Of a stretch of DNA of 64,000 nucleotides, positions 34,450 through 45,172 are shown piece by piece. Location: assembly GCF_022376445.1 (NCBI RefSeq), contig NW_025955109.1:40697-104696 (forward strand), given 5' to 3'. Every line of letters begins with the position of its first letter. Position 1 is the first letter of the stretch. The notes beneath the pieces are model-generated. The model saw nothing but the letters and a program-made list of their open reading frames with translations. It did not search any database and was not told where the DNA came from. The stretch comes from Fomitopsis serialis (lineage: Eukaryota > Basidiomycota > Agaricomycetes > Polyporales > Fomitopsidaceae). A program made the position numbers and the translations under genes.

Positions 34450-36210
34450 TGTTTGCAAAAGTCTTGTCGCAGCGCCAAAACCACAAAAGGTTCGCACGAC
34501 GCGACCTCTGCGACCTCTTGCTCAGAATCACCGTTTCTCGCTCAATTTTCAACGTATCGGCTCGGCAACTACAGCGTTCGATTCGTCTTGGTGAGACGCA
34601 GCACCTGGTATGAAGAACATGGCGAACTTCGCGAAACTCAAAATCTCGATTTTCAGGTGCATGCGCAAAGGAGAACGGCGGCGGCGAGCGGAGGAGAGGT
34701 CAGAGAGCGTCGGGAATGGCTGGGATATGTCTGGTTGGGTAGTGTGCAGTGCTCAAAGATGTGATGGTGAGTTTTGACCGCTCCGATCTGTTGTACTCAC
34801 CTGCCCCCAGTTGCCTGCGAGGTCTTCGGCGTGAAACACGACATCTTGCTCAATTCTCAATGTATCCGCTCGGCAACTACAGCGTTCAAATCATCTCGCT
34901 GAGACGCAGCGCCTGGTATAGAGAACACGGCAAGATTCGTGAAACTCAAAATCTTGATTTTCGGGTGCACGCGAAAAGGAGAACAGCGGCGGCGAGCGGA
35001 GGAGAGGTCAGGGAGCTTCGGGAATGACCTGTGCCCTGACGACTTGAACAACAATATATTTCTGTTATGTAGCCTAGCTATTGCGTGACATGGCGATGGT
35101 CAACCTATATGTTTGCGCTGTTGAGAGAGAAAGCCCTGCGGTTACGTGTACGGCTGGGATTGCACCCAGCATAAGGATCGCTGCACAGCCGAGTCGGTGT
35201 TTGCAAGTTAAACTTGACACTGCACATACTCTACCCTACCGTACCACATTCACGCGTACACTCTACACACTCCTTCTATATTATATGGCAGATTAACGAA
35301 ACAAATCGAAGCGGAAGTCAGGGAGGTCACGCACATCTCGGAAGACTTCGATGTCCTCTCAGCCTCAGACCGCCCCGGACTCGCCGTTGCCATTGCCTCC
35401 GCCTCCCAAACCTTGTCCAGGGCATGCCTACAAAGGTGCTTCGAGGATTGGTGATGGCCAGGAGTCTGTGGCTCCCGAGAAAAATGAGCTGGGAATGTCA
35501 CTGGCAGTTGCCCCGGTTGCCGCACCATCACGGGAAGGTATCTCAGCGGTGCAAAATTGTGCTGCATACCTCTCGTGGATACTCGAACACAACTGTACAG
35601 GCCCAGGTGAGCTATGCAGACTACCGCCAAGCCTTTCTGCCGTACACTGCACTTGCAGTTGCCAACTTTTGTTGCTGCGCAGGCCGGCGAACGAGTGGGC
35701 CTACGAGGTCAAGAAGACCTTGTCCTTCTTGCTGTCTTCGATGCAGTGTACTGCAGCCTACTGAGAGGCATTGAAAGGCATAGAAATTGGGTAGATATGA
35801 TGAGAGCCGGGTGGGCTCTGCGTGTTTCGCGCCGAAGACCTCATAGGCGACTGGGCGCTGGTGAGTACGACAGAGCAAAGCAATGAAAACTCACAATCAC
35901 ATTGTTGGGCACTGCATGATACCCAACCAAACATGCCCCAGCCATTCCCGAAGCTCCCTGACCTCTCCTCCGCTTGCCGCCGCTGTTCTCCTTTTCGCGC
36001 GCACCCGAAAATCAAGATTTTGAGTTTCGCGAATCATGCCGTGTTCTCTATACCAGGTGCTGCGTCTCACCGAGGCGAATCGAACGCTGTAGTTACCGAG
36101 CCGATACATTGAGAATTGAGCGAGAAACAGCGATTCTGAGCAAGAGGTCGCAGAGGTCGCTTCGTGCGAACTTTTTTGATTTTGGCGCCGTGACAAGACT
36201 TTTGCAAACA
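34450..36210. mobile_element. Element with 390-bp inverted arms (unclassified DNA transposon or foldback)
   Basis: The arm at 34450-34840 reappears in reverse complement at 35821-36210. Both begin TGTTTGCAAAAGTCTTGTC, share GACCTCTTGCTCAGAATC, AACTACAGCGTTCGATTCG and an intron-like GTGAGTTTT..CAG, and end GAGGTCTTCGGCG..AAACACG. A third, direct partial copy sits at about 34844-35030 just inside the left arm. The inner 790 bp is unique. No flanking duplication is visible beside either outer end. No transposase is seen, so if mobile it would depend on another element; Mutator-like elements have arms of this length, but that is only a comparison. Confidence 0.65.
35351..35764 (+). CDS. Hypothetical short protein inside the inverted-repeat element
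   Basis: An open frame of 137 codons starting MSSQPQTAPDSPLPLPPPPK, located in the unique centre of the inverted-repeat element. It is Pro/Ser-rich first and Cys/Leu-rich later (AVHCTCSCQLLLLRRPANEW). I recognise nothing. It may be chance; its only support is position and length. Confidence 0.2.
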   Translation: MSSQPQTAPDSPLPLPPPPKPCPGHAYKGASRIGDGQESVAPEKNELGMSLAVAPVAAPSREGISAVQNCAAYLSWILEHNCTGPGELCRLPPSLSAVHCTCSCQLLLLRRPANEWAYEVKKTLSFLLSSMQCTAAY

Positions 36211-36614
36211 TAAGCCACACGCTCAACATTCAACGTTCAACGTTCAACGTTCATCCACCAATGTGGGTGCTTAGAACTTACTCCTACTCAACCCATGCGA
36301 GTCTGAAGGAATTCTCCAACCTCGGCTGTGTCGTGCCTGTGATGCCTCGACTCGCTCCTCAAGAAGCCATGTGTCGTGACGCAGGTGTTCTGACCGAGTG
36401 GAGGGGAAATAGGAAGGACGAGGAGGAGGCTGGGTGTGGAGACTCAAGAAGGTGAGGAGAGCTGGTGCATGCCAGTCCATGAATGCTCATGCATCCGTCC
36501 GCGTATACAGGCTAGCAGCAGGGCGGGAGGATGAGCGGGGACACGAGCACGCGGACAAGTGGGCAAGCGGTCAGGCGGTCGGCCAGGCGGTCAGGCAGGC
36601 GAAGGGAGCCCATT
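36211..36614. other. DNA between inverted-repeat element and KDZ transposon
   Basis: About 400 bp. It begins with a short tandem array of CAACGTT-like heptamers (36227-36252). The last 100 bp before the KDZ terminus are a degenerate GCG/AGCG/GGTCAGGCG-type repeat, similar in style to the DNA immediately right of the transposon at 54,030-54,120, as expected if the transposon landed in that repeat. Confidence 0.5.
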
Positions 36615-36648
36615 CAGCGGATTTGCCTATGACCATAGGCCAGCCGAC
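36615..36648 (+). repeat. Left terminal inverted repeat of the KDZ transposon
   Basis: Begins CAGCGG, then CCTATGACCATAGG and a CCGAC end. It matches the reverse complement of 53992-54026 with a few mismatches and one to two single-base gaps. The inner 14-mer is itself nearly palindromic. Confidence 0.7.
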
Positions 36649-37355
36649 TGGGAAAAAACCGAAGTGTCGTTGGACAACCGAGGCCGGCCGACGGCTGACG
36701 GTCTTTCGTGGGCCGACGGTCGTTTAGACGCATGAGCATTGGGTCGGCCGACGGGTCAGTAAACTACGCTAATCAAACAATACATTTCTTGTGCTATGGT
36801 TATCCGTGACACGACGTCGGATGGCTCAATGTGCATTGAGTACTCGAGTCAGCTTATTGAAGAGGCGTACAGACATACGGACGTACCCATTGTGCAATTG
36901 ATGCTCGGTTGACTCAATGAGCATTGAGTCCACCGAGCATCAATTCACCCAATGGTCATTGTCTCTACCGAGCATCGGTTTAACCAATGAACATTGGTAA
37001 ATCCGAGCTCGTTTGCCCCGACGCGCATAGGGCAACCGACGTCGGATGGCTACTCATGCCCAGCCAGGGCTTGTGGGATGTCCATCCAATGTCGGCCGCG
37101 TCTATGAGCATTCACGACCCGATCTCGGGTCCCTGAATGCCCATAGACACAGCCGATGCCCGCCTGCAGCGGTGAGAGCCGGTTTTGAAGAAACCGCCCG
37201 CTTTTCGAACATAAGCGCCTGGTTCAGATCCGATCGGGCGCCAGATCGACCAGCCGTTTCACGCCTCTTTTCGTCTCTCTCTGCTTCTCCTCCTCTCATC
37301 CTCTGCACTCGAAACCACCCCCACGTCTGCTCACACGATATACATTGGCCTCTGC
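36649..37355. other. Left subterminal region of the KDZ transposon
   Basis: About 700 bp without a gene. It is rich in short motifs in both orientations: GGCCGACGG/GGCCGACG (36,685-36,755), ACCGAGCATC or its complement at about 36,900, 36,937 and 36,976, and CAATG(A/T)(G/A)CATTG near 36,830, 36,925 and 36,988. Such subterminal repeats are typical transposase-binding sites of large DNA transposons; the promoter of the first gene must also lie here. Confidence 0.55.
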
Positions 37356-39113
37356 ATGTCTGAACCATCCACCCTCGACATACCGCGCGTAGTTCACGCC
37401 TCCAGGCGGCACACTCGCGCCGTGTCTGCGCCGGCCGCATTCGAGGTCTCTCAAGCCCGCTCTCCAGCGGCGACCGCGGACAAAACCCAACACAATCCGC
37501 CCGTGGCGGATTCCTCCAGCAACCAGACGGACGGGCTCGCTACACGTCGGGAGGACGGAGACGCGCCTACACGCGTCTCTTGGGAGCAAGAGACGTGCGT
37601 ACCCTTCCCAGGTACGTTTTTTCAATCTTCCGGCGATCTCTGCGTTCTGAACCAGTCCAGGCGCGTCGGACGCCATGCCCGAGCCAGCTTCCAACGTGTC
37701 TCAGCACGTTGGACACGCTGTGGAACGCGGTACATCCTTTTTTGACGGTTTCTCTGCGCTGCTGATCCTCCCTTCGCGTCTCCAAGGCGCCACCGGCCCA
37801 CAAACGCCTCTTCTACAGGCCGGGGGCCCTGCTCAGCATCCAGGTGAGTCCGTCCACGCGTCTGGCTCGCCCCGCTGTCGAACGTCCCGCCCACCAATGC
37901 TGCCAGCTCACCGCCAGCAGGCGGCAACGCTGCCGGTCCGTCGCGATGACGTGGCGGCGCCGCGCGCCGCTGCGCCTCTCTCTCGAGCGCAGAGCGAGCT
38001 CTGGGAAGGTACGTGCTACACCTTCCTTCATTCCTCCACCACCTTTGATGCACGGCCTCTTTCAGGCGGCAGTACACGTGTTGCTGCGGCAACATTGCCT
38101 GCAGCTGCGTCGCTAGACACAGTGCAGGCTGCGCTGACTGACGGTGAGTGCGGTTTCGATTGCGGCACTCCGTGCTCACTTCCGCCTTCTCAGCCTGCGG
38201 CAACGCTGCGCACGCGAGCCGTGGTTGCTCTGCGCCGGCAGCGCCCACTTTGCGTACCGCAGGTAAGTCGTTTCTGCAGGTGTTCTGCTTGTCACTGACG
38301 CGTCTTCTTCCTCTGCAGCGGGGCGCGGTGACGTGGCGTCTCCGCAAGTGTTTGCGCCGTACGCAGACCCCGTCGTCGCCTCTCGAGGTCGCAACTCTAC
38401 AGCGCCGCTCCCTACCACCGTTGTGCCACACCCGCCCGCCGCTGGACTGTCGACGGTGGGCGACGCAGAGCTGCGAGACCGGCTGGTTCCGCTGGGCGTA
38501 CTGCGGGCTGCAGCGGAGTCTTCTGCCTCCGCTGCGATTGGCGTGTCAAGCGGCCACGCTCCAGGTACGTAACGTACCTTGCGTTTTTACCGTTTCCTGC
38601 TGACTTGATCTCCCAGTCACTGCGGGCAACGAGCTGCCGCCACCGCCGTACTTGCCCCCTCCGTACGTGCGACACGTTCGTCGACCCGGCATCTTCCACA
38701 TGCCGCTTTACTTCCCGCCCATGCGCGACGTGGACAACGGTGGCGCCGCGCTGCACCGTGTGATGCCCGTCCTGACGCGGATTCAGGCTTGCATCGACGA
38801 TATGGAGCCTTATTTCCTGGGATCGACCGGTATCCCAGAGGCGCCTGGAAATCCCTGGTGAGTACCGTCTGCAATTCATTGGATCCTGCTCACCTCGAAT
38901 AGGGTTCGTCAGGAGTCGAATGTGGGGCACTTTGACTCCTTCGTTGTTGCCTGGAAGACGCTCTCCCGTGAGCAGGGTGAGGTATTTGCGTGGTTCATCG
39001 TCATTCCTGTCGATGATGAGGGACAGCGAGAATTGATTAACGCATATCTTCAAGAGGCATTCGAGGAGGAGCAGGACATCAGGGGAGTAGAGCAGGAGCA
39101 GGAGATAGAGTGA
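37356..39113 (+). CDS. KDZ cargo protein 1, Ala/Pro-rich, unknown function
   Basis: Hand splicing gives about nine exons: MSEPSTLDIPRVVHASRRHT, then CVPFPGASDAMPEPASNVSQ and further short exons, all with GT..AG introns of 50-60 bp. Three exons begin with almost the same DNA (GCGGCAAC(G/A)(C/T)TGCC-like, near 37918, 38084 and 38205), as if made by exon duplication. The last part is more ordered: ELPPPPYLPPPYVRHVRRPG, FHMPLYFPPMRDVDNGGAA, LTRIQACIDDMEPYFLGSTG, and a final acidic domain NVGHFDSFVVAWKTLSREQG with ELINAYLQEAFEEEQ, stop TGA. No known domain. It lies just inside the left end and 322 bp before the transposase start, same strand. Confidence 0.6.
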
Positions 39114-39434
39114 GGCGTACATTACATCGTACAATGTATTTCATCGACTCAAAGCATCATTTCGGTTGCATTAAACATATTCATATTCAAGTATGTATAG
39201 TGGATGTCCTCAGCTCCAGAAAAGAGAGGCGAGCTTGCTTCGCGCCAGTGCAAGCCCGAGTTTGAGAGGCGCATCGCCTCTCTGCTACGGGCTGTACTAC
39301 GCCTCTCGCCAGCGAACCAACGCTCGGTCTGCCAATACTCTTACAAGGCTCGAGTATCCAATCAGTTGCTGCCATGTAGATGTGATGATGCTCCGCTCGT
39401 ACACCCCAGAGCCTCAGTGCATTCTTCTCTCACC

Positions 39435-42400
39435 ATGGTGTCAAGAAAGTGGCGTAAGGTTGAGCTCTCCGTCGAGCCGAAGGCCGTGCGCACCGTCGTG
39501 ACGCAAACCTCGAAAGGCAAGAGATATCGTTTGGTCTCCGCTGAATTTGCGAAGCACAGAGAACCCGCTGTGTCCGATGCAGAGCCATCCGACCCGGGGC
39601 CATCACGGCCATCTAGACAGCTTGGAGAAACATCAAACGACATACCCGTCTTCGACTTTGGGGCTCCAGAGAATGCCCATTTGCTCAAAGGTCGTCCGAA
39701 GAAGCGAGCAAAGACGAAAGCATCCGGCTCCATAAGTGGCGTCATCGGACAGACTTTCTTCGAGCTCATTCATGTCCACCAGACCCAGGCTGATTTCATG
39801 CGCCAATGGCTTCCGCGGCGAGATGCATTTCTTCAACTCCTGGTCGATCTAGAGGGTCCACGGGAAAGGCGACAGTGCTCCGGGTGCAATGCGGAGTGGA
39901 GTCCTTGGCGGTGCATTGACTGCTTCGCTCGGCCGAGCTTTTGCACGGCTTGCTGCCTGAGTGAGCACAACCGAAATTACCTCCACCGGATTGAGAAGTG
40001 GATACCCGTGGACGGAACCAATCTCTCCAGCGGACCAGCACCCGAGGAACCCGAGGACAGCAGAAGCGACGCAGGAGAGTGGGAGGATGTCGAGAGCGAG
40101 ATGTTGGCAAGTAGAGCAGAGCCGTCAACTAACCAGGGACCCATACCCTATGAGGAAGGTATGTACCTTTATTTCACAATGCGTCTGCTGAGCTTGGCGT
40201 ATTAGGATATTTTCAGGCTAGCTCGCTCTACGCTGTGGGTGCACGCCTCTTCCTGGGTCATGGAGGCGCTCGATGCCGCGTTTTTGAACTCATCAGCGGA
40301 GATGACCTCTGCCAGAAGCTCACAGTTGTTGACGTGACTGGCGTGCACACAATTCGCGTAATGTTCTGTCAGTGCAACGAACCACCTGAAAAAAGCATTC
40401 AGCTTCTCTCCCTCGGTCTCTACCCCGCCTCCATGCTTGCGCCCCGGACCGCCTTTACCTTCCACGTATTGGACGATTTCTTGCTTGCCAACAAGATCTC
40501 TGGTATCGCCGCTCAAAGCTACTTTGAAAGACTACGTCGTCTCACCAACAACGCGTTCCCCACTCATGTCGCCGTAGGTCGTCTGCGTCACTAATCTTGC
40601 AGTGCTCTGATTGTGCACTAGGACCGATACCGAGAGCTCCTTCGAGCCAGTCGTCAATGGCGAAACCTCAAGTATAGGAAGTGGCATGGCTACGGTCATG
40701 GTCGAGGCACAGTAGGGCCTGGTGATCTCGCCTTTGGATGCGTCGCTTGTCCAAGGCCGGGTATAAACCTCAAAGACGACTGGCAGCAAGACCCCAACCA
40801 GTTTGTAATTCACCCCTGGAGACAGGCCGCTGGCTGACAGATTGAAGGTGGAAATTCACGCAAACATTCGTCATGGACGGAAATTTCAGCGCCGAGCATC
40901 TCAAGATGCGAAACCCTCGAGAAGATGTGTCTTTGGCTGATGGTCATGGCTTTATGGTCACCGACGACCCATACAAGCGCCATCTGAAAGAGGCGGTAGA
41001 CGATCGTGAGGTAGGCCGCTTCCGTTCAGTAGAGAGGCGCACACTGAGAGGCGGCAGAAATCGAGTTGTCACGCCCATCGAGCCGTAAGCCAAGCAAATG
41101 CGGACAGACACGATATGGAAGCCACTGGGATTGGTGCGGTAGCCTGCGGGCGGCACGGCTGTTTCGTGCCTCACGCTGTGGTTGACTTTCAGAAAGGCGA
41201 ACGGTCTGTCGTTCAGGGTCAGTGCGCTTCTTCGACTAAACTGTCACTCGCAGGCAAATGAACATGGACTACGCGCTGTCTCAGGCTCTTCGTTTCTATC
41301 AAGGCTTGGGGATATTCATCATAATGTATGACATCGCCTGTCAATACAGCAAGAAGGTGGTCGGACGGTTCACCAAGGCCGAGGAATATCTTCTATGGCC
41401 GATTCTCGCCCTAATTTACTGGGGCATCGGGCTGTTTCATATCCACGGGCATCAATGGGACTGCTTGCCGAAGTACTCCCCAGACTTTATACCGGGAGCC
41501 GGTCGAGTAGACGGGGAGGTGATCGAGACACTGTGGTCACCTCTGAATCGCATATCGGGAAGCACAAGGGCGATGTCAACCTCCCATCGAAAAGAGGTCA
41601 TTGACGACCACATGAACGATGCTAATTGGAGGAAGACTGTTGGCATGGGTAAGTCATGAGAAGCGGACGAGAACGGCTGCTAACTGGGACACAGTGAAAA
41701 TGCTTTCACGGCGATACAAGGAGGCATCGACGGAGCGTGTAATATCAAAGGACGTGCTGAAAAAGCTGGAGGAATCCAGTGATCCAGAGCGGTTGCGAGA
41801 GTGGAAGGCCATCGAGGCAAGGGCTCGAGCGAAGAGGCGTACCGATTTGAGCGTGATGGAGCCGTATGAGATCACACAAGAGAAAGGTATGACAAGCAAT
41901 CCACATTACTCCGCTGTAGCTGATATTTGTTCAGCACCCAGCAAACGAGAGATTCAGCTTTTGCTGGAAAAGGAGGAAGGACGGCTCAAGCAAGAGACCG
42001 GCCTCGCCTCTTGGCTTGCGGAAGGGCTTTCGCTTCAGGAACAACAGTAAGAGACATACTAAGCGTAGGTCCTTCCCAGTTAACAAATGCCCAGGGTAGC
42101 AGTCTCTGGACTGGCCAGGCGTCAGAAGAAGGACCCGCTCCTTGCCTCACAGCTGGAGCTGGTCGGCAAGAGGAACCGGCTGCAGAGAGGCGTAGATCGC
42201 TTCTCTGCAAAAGCCAGCGCCTTTTGGACCGCTGAAGACTCCGAAGATCAGGACATAATTTGGCCCGGCGACGACATTGAAGGACTTCCTCCGCCCTATA
42301 CTGGCGATGATTGGGAAGATATCGACGGCGATCCTGACGTTGCTGATTCCATTGTCGTTATTCACGAGGCGGAGGACATCATTCAGCCTGAGGCGGTTGC

Positions 42401-43309
42401 GCTACCTCTTCCCTCAACTTGGGGAATGCAGAAACTACGCGACCTTAAAAAAACAAGGCTGGGCGAGCAGGAACTCCGCCTGCGGGAAGGGCAGGCGAAT
42501 GATGCTCTTCACCGCCTGCGAATGGCGATCGGACTGAAGTCGGTAGTCTTTCGAACTAATGTCCGTGACGGCGATGGTCAGCATGCGAAGACTAGGGCAT
42601 GGACGCAGATTCAAGCCATTGCAAGGACCGCGACCGAACAGGCGCGTCTGTACTCTCTGGCAAGAAACACAATGAAGCGCCTAGTCTTAACTAACCAAGA
42701 GTCCTTGGAGATGGAGAGACGTTTCCAGGAAGAGAGGCGTGCTGCGAAGCAAAAGGACCAAGCCCCGACCTCACCAGCCGCACCAAGTGCGCCTGCCTCT
42801 TCATCCGCGTCTACCGTTCAGCGAGACGCCTTTGACACATGGGTTCGGACTCTTCCAGAAGTAATGCAGCGCTATCGACCCCTCTACAAGGAAGATCTGA
42901 ACGCTACTACGCATCTTGTCGACAATGCAGAGCGGAACTCCCGCCACAAGGTCCTGTCCTGGATATGGTCGGTGGACGTTGGTTTGGATACAGAGAACTC
43001 GGATTGGCTGCTGGAAAGTACGTATCTGCGCGCCCATACCTTTCAATAACTGATCTTGCTTCAGTTCATAGGGTGAACTGGCTTCGTGAAAAGGCGAAGT
43101 CTGATCGCTGGAACGAGCAATCAGCAATAGTGGGAGAGGAGATGAAACAGACCGTTCGCTCCTTCGAGTTCAGAGCTACTCAGTGGAAAGGCCGACAAGT
43201 GGGCACGGCAGGACAGCAGTCTTATGCACTTCGACAGGCGGCACTCTGGCAAAGTCTAGCTGATGATGCGCGAGCGGCATTCACCAAGCTCCTGCCGAGC
43301 GGCCTGTAG
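39435..43309 (+). CDS. KDZ transposase
   Basis: RNase H-fold DDE transposase of the KDZ group. I chose the ATG of MVSRKWRKVELSVEPKAVRT; an upstream in-frame ATG at 39204 adds 77 unlikely residues. In order: a basic Pro-rich lead; the CxC2 cysteine cluster (CSGCNAEWSPWRCIDCFARP, CTACCLSEHN); LTVVDVTGVHTIRVMFCQC; the first catalytic Asp in VMDGNFSAEHLKMRNPRED (40873 on); GIGAVACGRHGCFVPHAVVD; the second Asp in IMYDIACQYSKK (near 41330); GLFHIHGHQWDCLPKYSP; the Glu in GAGRVDGEVIETLWSPLN (near 41517); GSTRAMSTSHRKEVIDDHMN; then a long helical C-terminus ending LLPSGL. All seven or so introns splice in frame, one with acceptor TTGAAG. No stop or frameshift. Its stop codon is 49 bp from the TET/JBP stop on the other strand. 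Confidence 0.92.
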
Positions 43310-43358
43310 TATTTCAGTATCGCTTCTATTACATAGACGCCATTTGTCGTCACGCTTC

Positions 43359-44981
43359 CTACGCATACAGTCCTTTCATGATGCCCCCTATAGTACTCCA
43401 CGAAATCTCTCGCACACCTGCGTTTGTGAATACGCGGTCCTTCTCGAACCAGGCGACCGTTGTTCGATCACCGACAAACTCGCCGACAGAATGCCGGAGC
43501 ATGTGTCCAGCGATCCCAATGACCCCGCCTGGCCTCTGGTTGATTTTAACAGGCGCGTTGTGGATCTGAAATTCCCCGCCTGTGTAATCCCCCACGGTCG
43601 CCAACACATCGAAGGCGGCATAAGGCGTCCCGCGGTCAATATGGTCGGGGCTAATTCGATTCGAGATGAGCTGGAAACCTGTGAAGCAAGACCCCCACTT
43701 AGAAAGGACGTTGGCGAGGTCGGGTTTTTTCGACAGCTTGGCCCTACACTCCATCCCGAGCTCGAATTGGTTGGGGTGCATGATCGAAATGACCGCGGAC
43801 ATAAGCGCATTTACCTCCCTCATCTCCTGGAGGAATTGGGAGCCGGACGCCTGTCGTTTCCCAGTCAGAGTGGCGGATGTTGTCGGATCTTGACCCTTGG
43901 TGTTGTTCAAGCATCGGAGATGTAGAAGGCGGGGAAGAGGCGTACCTTAGGCATCTTCGGATACCACGCCGGTGCGAATGTAGGTGTGCCCGCCGGCGGG
44001 CCTGTTCCCACCACTTCACGGAAGTTCTCTTCATGCTCCCGCCAGCTCGGCGTTGGAATAAGATTCGCGGACTTGGGTTTGTTGTCGCGCCATTGACCCG
44101 GGATCCGCAGCATCGACTCGATCATTTTCTCCTACACCGGATTCAGCCGTAGACAGGAGATGAAGCAGATTCACAAACCTGTCGTTCACGCGATAAAAGG
44201 CCGGGAATATACCAGAGAAGAACATTCTCGTGCTTGTCGACAAGGACAGTCGGAAGCGTCCAAGGCGTGCCGTACGTCTCGAACTTTGCACTGTGCGCGT
44301 CGATTTGGTTGTCCTTCGCCATTTTGTTAGGATTGTCGCTCAGCGCCGTCATTCGACGGCAATATCGCACGGCATCGGCGTCCACTGTTTCTGCCATTAA
44401 AGGTCAGTGAGATCGTCGAATTGATTTCATCAATACTCACCGATGTTGCCCATAGCTTCGGCGATGAGGACTGCCGCGACCGCCACTTCGAAATTGAAAG
44501 TTGCTGAGAGTCTGCTTCTCCCAGGCGGGTCTAACGATGGCATTGGCGGTGCCGGTTTCCCATTCCTCTCAATGTTCATGCGAATCGCGTGCATCGTCTC
44601 ATGTCTAAGCACCGCAGCGGTGATTTCGACCAGCTCCGTCTCTTTGAGCATGTGTTGTTTAGACCGTGTCCCCACGAAGACTCTTGCCTCACCTGTTAAC
44701 TCAGGAGATGCACCGGGCTCCATTGCGAAGGGCTGACCAGTCGATCGAGTCGCGGAGGGAGGGTAAGCGCAGTCTTGGCCGATCGGGCGCGATCGCGGTG
44801 AAACTGGGCGCGATCGCGGTGAAACCGATCGCCTGGTCTGGATCCATCCACTGATGCCGAAATGAAAGGGCGTATCGCGTGACACCATGTGTGTTGCCGT
44901 GGGCAGCCCGTCTGCGTGGCAGAGCACGTTCCGCCGGGCCGAGGCAATCTCCAGATATATGCGCTGCGCAGCCCTGCGCAT
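43359..44981 (-). CDS. TET/JBP-family 2-oxoglutarate/Fe(II) dioxygenase
   Basis: Enzyme of the family that oxidises 5-methylcytosine or thymine in DNA, expected in the nucleus. The C-terminal double-stranded beta-helix shows FTGFQLISNRISPDHIDRGT with the iron-binding HxD (codons at 43641 and 43635), YAAFDVLATVGDYTGGEFQI, the PGG turn, the distal His in GHMLRHSVGEFVGDR (near 43491), and an Arg in DRTTVAWFEKDRV suited to 2-oxoglutarate. Upstream exons encode LPTVLVDKHENVLLWYIPG, MLRIPGQWRDNKPKSANLIP, WYPKMPK and an N-terminal part ending FEVAVAAVLIAEAMGNIG. All catalytic residues I can recognise are present, so an active enzyme is likely. The start is uncertain; an upstream ATG at 45017 is in another frame. 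Convergent with the transposase, divergent from the HMG-like gene, so its expression may be coupled to both. Confidence 0.85.
44785..44826 (-). repeat. 21-bp tandem duplication in the TET/JBP N-terminus
   Basis: GGGCGCGATCGCGGTGAAAC starts at 44785 and again at 44806, a 21-bp (seven-codon) direct repeat. On the coding strand it yields SPRSRPV followed by SPRSRPI. Each unit contains the palindrome GCGATCGC. Confidence 0.8.
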
Positions 44982-45172
44982 ATCGGCTGTCGGACAGAAC
45001 GTCGGGTAACATACAAACGGAGTGATTGCGGCAGCTCAGTAAAATGACAGAATGATTATTCCGCGTCTCCTCCCGCTGATGGCGGTCGAGAAGTGACGGC
45101 TGTTGTGAAGAGTACTTGTTACCGTCCTTCGCCAGCAAGTTCGCCGCCTCTCGTCTTCCAAGTCCAGTAGCC

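Noticed and set aside
35351..36210. Transposase for the inverted-repeat element
   Set aside because: The inner open frame has no DDE, HTH or zinc motif that I can recognise.
39204..39434. In-frame upstream ATG of the KDZ transposase
   Set aside because: The added residues have no typical transposase character and overlap the likely promoter; the ATG at 39435 begins a basic, family-like start.
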